Shown here in pieces: positions 54,253 to 57,880 of a stretch of 57,880 nt of DNA (the first letter of the stretch is position 1; the number at the start of each line of letters is the position of its first letter). Made by a program: the position numbers and the translations under genes. The stretch spans positions 1 to 57,880 of the forward strand of contig CALFWZ010000108.1 in the NCBI GenBank assembly GCA_937928405.1. Reading direction: 5' to 3'. The stretch comes from an uncultured Saprospiraceae bacterium. GTDB lineage: Bacteria; Bacteroidota; Bacteroidia; Chitinophagales; Saprospiraceae. Under the pieces are notes generated by a model that saw only the letters and a list, made by a program, of their open reading frames with translations, did not search any database and was not told the DNA's origin.

Positions 54253-55552
54253 GAATAACCGCACCCAAGAAAAACTTGAAATTCTAGCAGACGCTGCTAA
54301 ATACGACGTATCCTGTTCCTCTAGTGGAAGTAAGCGAAAAAACACGAAGGATGGCCTCGGTAATGCCACAGGAATGGGCATCTGTCATACCTACACGCAA
54401 GATGGACGCTGCGTATCACTCCTCAAAATTCTTTTAACCAATCACTGTATTTTCGACTGTGCCTATTGTGTCAGCCGACGATCCAACGATGTTAAACGAG
54501 CCGCTTTTACGGTACAAGAAGTAGTAGACCTGACCATCAATTTTTACAAGCGCAATTATATTGAAGGTCTCTTCCTCAGTTCTGGAATCTTTAAAGATGT
54601 GGATTACACGATGGAGCGGTTGGTGAGAATTGCCAAAAAACTTCGGCTCGAACATAAATTCAATGGCTATATTCACCTAAAAGCCATACCGGGAGCAAGC
54701 GATGAATTAATTCACGAGGCAGGATTATACGCCGATCGACTCAGTGTTAATCTAGAGATCCCTTCAGAAATGAGTCTAAAAAAAGTCGCTCCAGAGAAGG
54801 ATTATGCCTCGGCATTTAAACCCATGAATTACCTAACCGAAACGATTCAAGGTCATAAAGAAGAAAAAAAGACCATCCGCTCTACACCCAATTTCGCTCC
54901 AGGTGGACAAAGTACACAACTCGTCATCGGGGCAACACCAGAAAATGACAAACATATTCTAGAACTGGCGGATGGTTTATATCAAGATCAAAAATTAAAA
55001 AGAGTCTATTATTCGGGCTACATACCGATTAGTGATGATCAACGCTTACCAGCTTTACGAGCCGCTCCCCTCCAACGAGAAAATCGTTTATATCAAGCAG
55101 ATTGGTTGCTTCGATTTTATGGATTTAAAGTCAGTGAAATAGTAGATGAAGAAAATCCACATCTTGATCCTGAGCTTGATCCGAAAATGGGTTATGCACT
55201 TCGACATCCAGAACATTTTCCAATAGATATTAATAAAGCAGATTATGAATGGATTTTACGAATTCCAGGTGTAGGAGTAAAATCCGCCAAGAAGATTATT
55301 AAAGCTAGAAGGTTTGGACGATTGCGAATGGAGCACCTCAAAAAAATTGGCGTGATCTGGAAAAGAGCAAAATATTTTTTAATTTCTGCTGATCGAGATT
55401 TCATCCATTTAGGTTTTAATCCAAAAGTGATTAGACAAGAAATTTTATATAACGGAAAACCCAAAAAGGATCCCAACCAATTAGACTTATTTGGTAATCC
55501 TTTGGCGCCTATTCCATTAATTGCGACGACTCCACAAATTAAATCGGTATGA
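54251..55552 (+). CDS. Putative DNA modification/repair radical SAM protein
   Basis: 433 residues. The 4Fe-4S motif is CIFDCAYC (C66, C70, C73) within LLTNHCIFDCAYCVSRRSND, and the N-terminus (LEILADAAKYDVSCSSSGS) is the hallmark of the family annotated as putative DNA modification/repair radical SAM proteins. A helix-hairpin-helix (DYEWILRIPGVGVKSAKKII, about 330-350) suggests DNA binding. The family co-occurs with DUF4130 and uracil-DNA-glycosylase-like proteins. The next gene overlaps the stop by ATGA, so the two are translationally coupled. Substrate and reaction are not known. Confidence 0.92.
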   Translation: MNNRTQEKLEILADAAKYDVSCSSSGSKRKNTKDGLGNATGMGICHTYTQDGRCVSLLKILLTNHCIFDCAYCVSRRSNDVKRAAFTVQEVVDLTINFYKRNYIEGLFLSSGIFKDVDYTMERLVRIAKKLRLEHKFNGYIHLKAIPGASDELIHEAGLYADRLSVNLEIPSEMSLKKVAPEKDYASAFKPMNYLTETIQGHKEEKKTIRSTPNFAPGGQSTQLVIGATPENDKHILELADGLYQDQKLKRVYYSGYIPISDDQRLPALRAAPLQRENRLYQADWLLRFYGFKVSEIVDEENPHLDPELDPKMGYALRHPEHFPIDINKADYEWILRIPGVGVKSAKKIIKARRFGRLRMEHLKKIGVIWKRAKYFLISADRDFIHLGFNPKVIRQEILYNGKPKKDPNQLDLFGNPLAPIPLIATTPQIKSV

Positions 55553-56301
55553 TTTATTGTTACGATGGTTCTTGGCATGGGTTGTTATCGGTTATCTTCG
55601 AATCCTTTCGCTTGCGAGCCCCTGCCACTCAGATCATACCGACAGATCTGTTTCAGCCAGGCTTTTTTGAAACACCCGTCACTGTTTCAACCGATGATGA
55701 ACTTGCCAAAAGAGTGCTAAAAGGCGTAAGGAAAAAATCAGGAAAAGCAGGAACAGATTTAATATATCAATGCTTTTTATCTGAACAAGCTGGTATCGAA
55801 TTAAAGATTTATCACTTTGTTCGAATCGCTATGGCTTCTTCAGAGGATGTTTTACACAATTACCGAGATGATACCATTCTTCAACTACATAAAATAAAAA
55901 AAATGATCGGCAGAGAAGTCCATCGAATGCACGCATTTGTTCGATTTCAAGAAACGAAAGATGGAATGCTCGTTGCTTTGATTAATCCAGACTTCAACGT
56001 TCTTCCCCTTTCAGGAAAACATTTTGTAGATCGCTACCCTGCCCTTCATTGGCTCATTTATGATACCCGTCGTCACTATGGTTGGCATTACGATCAACAT
56101 CAAAGTCGTTTTATCACCCTATCAGAAAAACAACATGACTACTTATCCGTCAATTTGCTGACTGAATTAGAAACAGATTATCAAACACTTTGGCAAACTT
56201 ATTTTAAGAAAACGGATATACCGGAACGAAGGAATATGAAGCTGCATTTACAACATGTTCCTAAACGGTATTGGAAATATTTAGTGGAAAAATGGGACTA
56301 A
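55549..56301 (+). CDS. DUF4130 DNA-metabolism protein, partner of radical SAM gene
   Basis: 250 residues opening YCYDGSWHGLLSVIFESF, the DUF4130 signature, with later VHRMHAFVRFQETKDGM, LSGKHFVDRYPALHWLIYDTRR and a closing YLVEKWD-like end. In many bacteria this domain is joined to a uracil-DNA-glycosylase-like domain; that domain is absent here, so this is the stand-alone form. The 4-bp ATGA overlap with the radical SAM gene implies a fixed operon. Role in nucleic-acid repair or modification is inferred from genomic association only. Confidence 0.9.
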   Translation: MIYCYDGSWHGLLSVIFESFRLRAPATQIIPTDLFQPGFFETPVTVSTDDELAKRVLKGVRKKSGKAGTDLIYQCFLSEQAGIELKIYHFVRIAMASSEDVLHNYRDDTILQLHKIKKMIGREVHRMHAFVRFQETKDGMLVALINPDFNVLPLSGKHFVDRYPALHWLIYDTRRHYGWHYDQHQSRFITLSEKQHDYLSVNLLTELETDYQTLWQTYFKKTDIPERRNMKLHLQHVPKRYWKYLVEKWD

Positions 56302-56346
56302 TCTTTTTTAGAAAATTAGTGAATGTCTAGGTACAGAAATTTTTAA

Positions 56347-57486
56347 TTATTGAACATCTTCGCAAGGTATTTCGAAAGATTCCTCATCGACAAAATAAAG
56401 TACTCCGCCCGCTTTTGGATGATCCATTTTTGCACAAAACTGTTCGGCTATTTTTTTCCCTGTCCAACGAGAAGTAAACAAGGGAGCTTCCCATTCAGCT
56501 ATGGCTACCTCATCTAGTACAACATGATATTGAGAGGCCGATTCCTCAGAAATGATAGGAATTATATTAGGGTAAAAATTTATGATATCATGATCCGATT
56601 CCTCGAAGTAAACTACTATTTCTGGGTTAGAACCTGCGTACATTTTAAAGGATAGTTGTTCTGGTGTAAAACCAATATAATTGAAGGCAGGTAATATCCA
56701 GACAAGGGCTAAAATGAGTAAACCAATTGGGAATTTATGTAGCGAAGAAAACTCATTTTTATAATCTAAAAAGCTGGTTTTATAAAACAATAAAAAAACC
56801 AAGATCGGCATCACCAAATTCCAAGGCCAAACCACCATATTCCAATTCTGTCCTAGTGGACCTAATAATCCTAAAATCATTAAATGGAAAATAAGACTTC
56901 CTACAGCGGTAAAATTACGCGTTGGCCGAAATAATAAACCGATCCCGAGCAGCATCTCTAGCGCACCCGCACCGTATGCTTGCCAAGGAGCAGGAGTGAT
57001 ACCCAAAGGCTGCATCATCCAAGGGAAAATATCTATTGCAAAATTAATATTCAACTTATGTAAACCACTCCAGAAATAAACTCCAGCTACCACCCCTTGC
57101 ATGATCATCAGCAGCAACTCAGTAGTGACTTTTTTTCTCCATAAAAATAACAATAAGAGTAATCCATAAAAATAGAACCAAACTTGGAGTCGATGAATAT
57201 TTCCCAACAATAAAATTAGCGCAACGATAAAAAGCAATTTTAAAAAAACCCCTTTCTGTGGCCACTGTAAACACCCTAGGATTAACAATAAAAAAGCAGG
57301 AAATAAAACAATCGAAACTTGCTCTAACCATTGACCAGATGTTTCTATTAAGGGAAGATACGGTAAAACCTCACCTGGCATCCACCAAAGTCGATAACTA
57401 AGCAGCATTTGTGTAGCGAGACCGAAGAGCAGGATTCGGAAAATCCAATCCAATCGTTTTTTGGGAAGCATCAAAGAATTTTCCAT
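56347..57486 (-). CDS. Multi-pass inner-membrane protein (DoxX/HTTM-like) of unknown function
   Basis: 379 residues with about nine hydrophobic helices in the first ~290 residues (for example LLFIVALILLLGNI, FYFYGLLLLLFLW, LLMIMQGVVAGVYFWSGLHKLN) and a soluble C-terminal region of ~90 residues. The motif YFWSGLHKLN then GALEMLLGIGLLFRPTR is reminiscent of DoxX/HTTM-type membrane proteins. Function unknown. It starts 6 bp after the SPOR-like gene, so the two are probably co-transcribed. An alternative start is the Met at residue 6. Confidence 0.75.
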   Translation of the reverse strand: MENSLMLPKKRLDWIFRILLFGLATQMLLSYRLWWMPGEVLPYLPLIETSGQWLEQVSIVLFPAFLLLILGCLQWPQKGVFLKLLFIVALILLLGNIHRLQVWFYFYGLLLLLFLWRKKVTTELLLMIMQGVVAGVYFWSGLHKLNINFAIDIFPWMMQPLGITPAPWQAYGAGALEMLLGIGLLFRPTRNFTAVGSLIFHLMILGLLGPLGQNWNMVVWPWNLVMPILVFLLFYKTSFLDYKNEFSSLHKFPIGLLILALVWILPAFNYIGFTPEQLSFKMYAGSNPEIVVYFEESDHDIINFYPNIIPIISEESASQYHVVLDEVAIAEWEAPLFTSRWTGKKIAEQFCAKMDHPKAGGVLYFVDEESFEIPCEDVQ

Positions 57487-57492
57487 CGTCAG

Positions 57493-57880
57493 CTAGTTGG
57501 TAGATTTTCGGAGGGTTCGGATTTTTAATGTCCCATAAGGAATCTCTTTTCGTTTTAAATCTCGAATGATGGCTTTTGCTGCGGACATGGCCTCCGGTCT
57601 TTGTGGAAACATCAATTGATAATAAACTACATATTCCGTTCCTTCCCCAAAACATCCTAACCATAAGACATTGACTGGAAACCCAGCATTACTAAGTAAC
57701 TGCAGTCGCCGCTGAGCAACTGATAAATCTCCATAAACACCATCCTGAACTAAATAGAGAGCTCCAGTAAAATTATAGAATCTCTCACAATCATAATTCG
57801 TAGCAATTCCGTCTCTTGATCCAACCAGGATTTCAGTTTGGGATGTATGGCCAGGCTTCGGATTTGCGTCCAATTCTAAG
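57493..57880 (-). CDS. SPOR-like domain protein, 5' partial
   Basis: The minus-strand frame is open to the right edge, so only the C-terminal ~128 residues are visible. They look like a SPOR domain: GALYLVQDGVYGDLSVAQRR, a central VNVLWLGCFGEGTEYVVYYQ strand pair, then EAMSAAKAIIRDLKRKEIPYG. SPOR domains bind peptidoglycan lacking stem peptides. The missing part probably carries a signal peptide and perhaps a catalytic domain. It leads a probable operon with the membrane protein downstream. Confidence 0.65.
   Translation of the reverse strand, partial: LELDANPKPGHTSQTEILVGSRDGIATNYDCERFYNFTGALYLVQDGVYGDLSVAQRRLQLLSNAGFPVNVLWLGCFGEGTEYVVYYQLMFPQRPEAMSAAKAIIRDLKRKEIPYGTLKIRTLRKSTN

Noticed and set aside
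1..57880. tRNA, rRNA, riboswitches and replication origins
   Set aside because: No cloverleaf, rRNA-like segment, conserved aptamer or DnaA-box cluster was recognised by eye; a covariance-model scan would be needed for certainty.

Overview
The window comes from an AT-rich Bacteroidota chromosome. The evidence is at least eight secreted proteins ending in type IX secretion (T9SS) sorting domains, a PorP/SprF-type outer-membrane protein beside a giant SprB-repeat adhesin, several candidate -7 elements of the Bacteroidota type (TAnnTTTG), and lipoproteins and OmpA/SPOR envelope proteins typical of the phylum. The mix of GEVED, CotH, kelch and P-domain cargo suggests a Saprospiria/Lewinella-like marine or sludge bacterium; this placement is inference. 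I saw no rRNA, tRNA, CRISPR array or intact insertion sequence.

Layout. 0-2.7 kb: a serine hydrolase cut by the left edge and a kelch protein, both T9SS cargo. 2.9-5.2 kb: a two-gene operon with an unusual prolyl-4-hydroxylase/WD40 fusion and a diverged ketopantoate-reductase-like enzyme. 5.3-12.6 kb: PorP/SprF and a 2056-residue adhesin with CUB-like, PKD, P-domain and 13 SprB-type repeats, ending in a type B sorting domain; this is a probable secretion/attachment pair. 13-18.2 kb: alpha/beta hydrolase, YggS, OmpA-like lipoprotein, a small conserved protein, a polysaccharide flippase and a beta-barrel protein. 18.2-23.8 kb: T9SS cargo, then a lesion-bypass pair (DinB polymerase IV and a short DnaE with a degenerate PHP domain). 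23.8-25.1 kb: 1.2 kb of hairpin-rich, essentially gene-free DNA containing a MITE-like element with 14-bp inverted ends.

25.1-32.9 kb: a reprolysin-type metalloprotease and a Cys-rich/GEVED surface protein, both T9SS cargo, separated by a gap that holds a truncated VOC/glyoxalase remnant. 33-38.9 kb: PqiA-like membrane protein, pentapeptide-repeat protein, RhlE-like RNA helicase, thioredoxin-fold protein, a collapsed histidine-kinase pseudogene, a fatty-acid-hydroxylase-type membrane enzyme, a 166-bp inverted-repeat element and YaaA. 39-48.3 kb: lipoprotein, giant CotH/LTD/GEVED protein, DUF4174 protein and a BNR/sortilin-like protein. 48.4-53.1 kb: TlpA-like protein, RimM, lipoprotein, MnmA, RlpA/SPOR. 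53.4-57.9 kb: HupE/UreJ, a radical SAM/DUF4130 pair implicated in nucleic-acid metabolism behind a dyad-rich promoter, a multi-pass membrane protein and a SPOR-like protein cut by the right edge.

The secreted proteins all depend on T9SS machinery encoded elsewhere, except PorP/SprF. The most unusual items are the hydroxylase/WD40 fusion operon, the dispersed intergenic palindromes and repeat families, the two gene remnants visible only by translating the gaps, and the radical SAM operon with its overlapping operator-like dyads.
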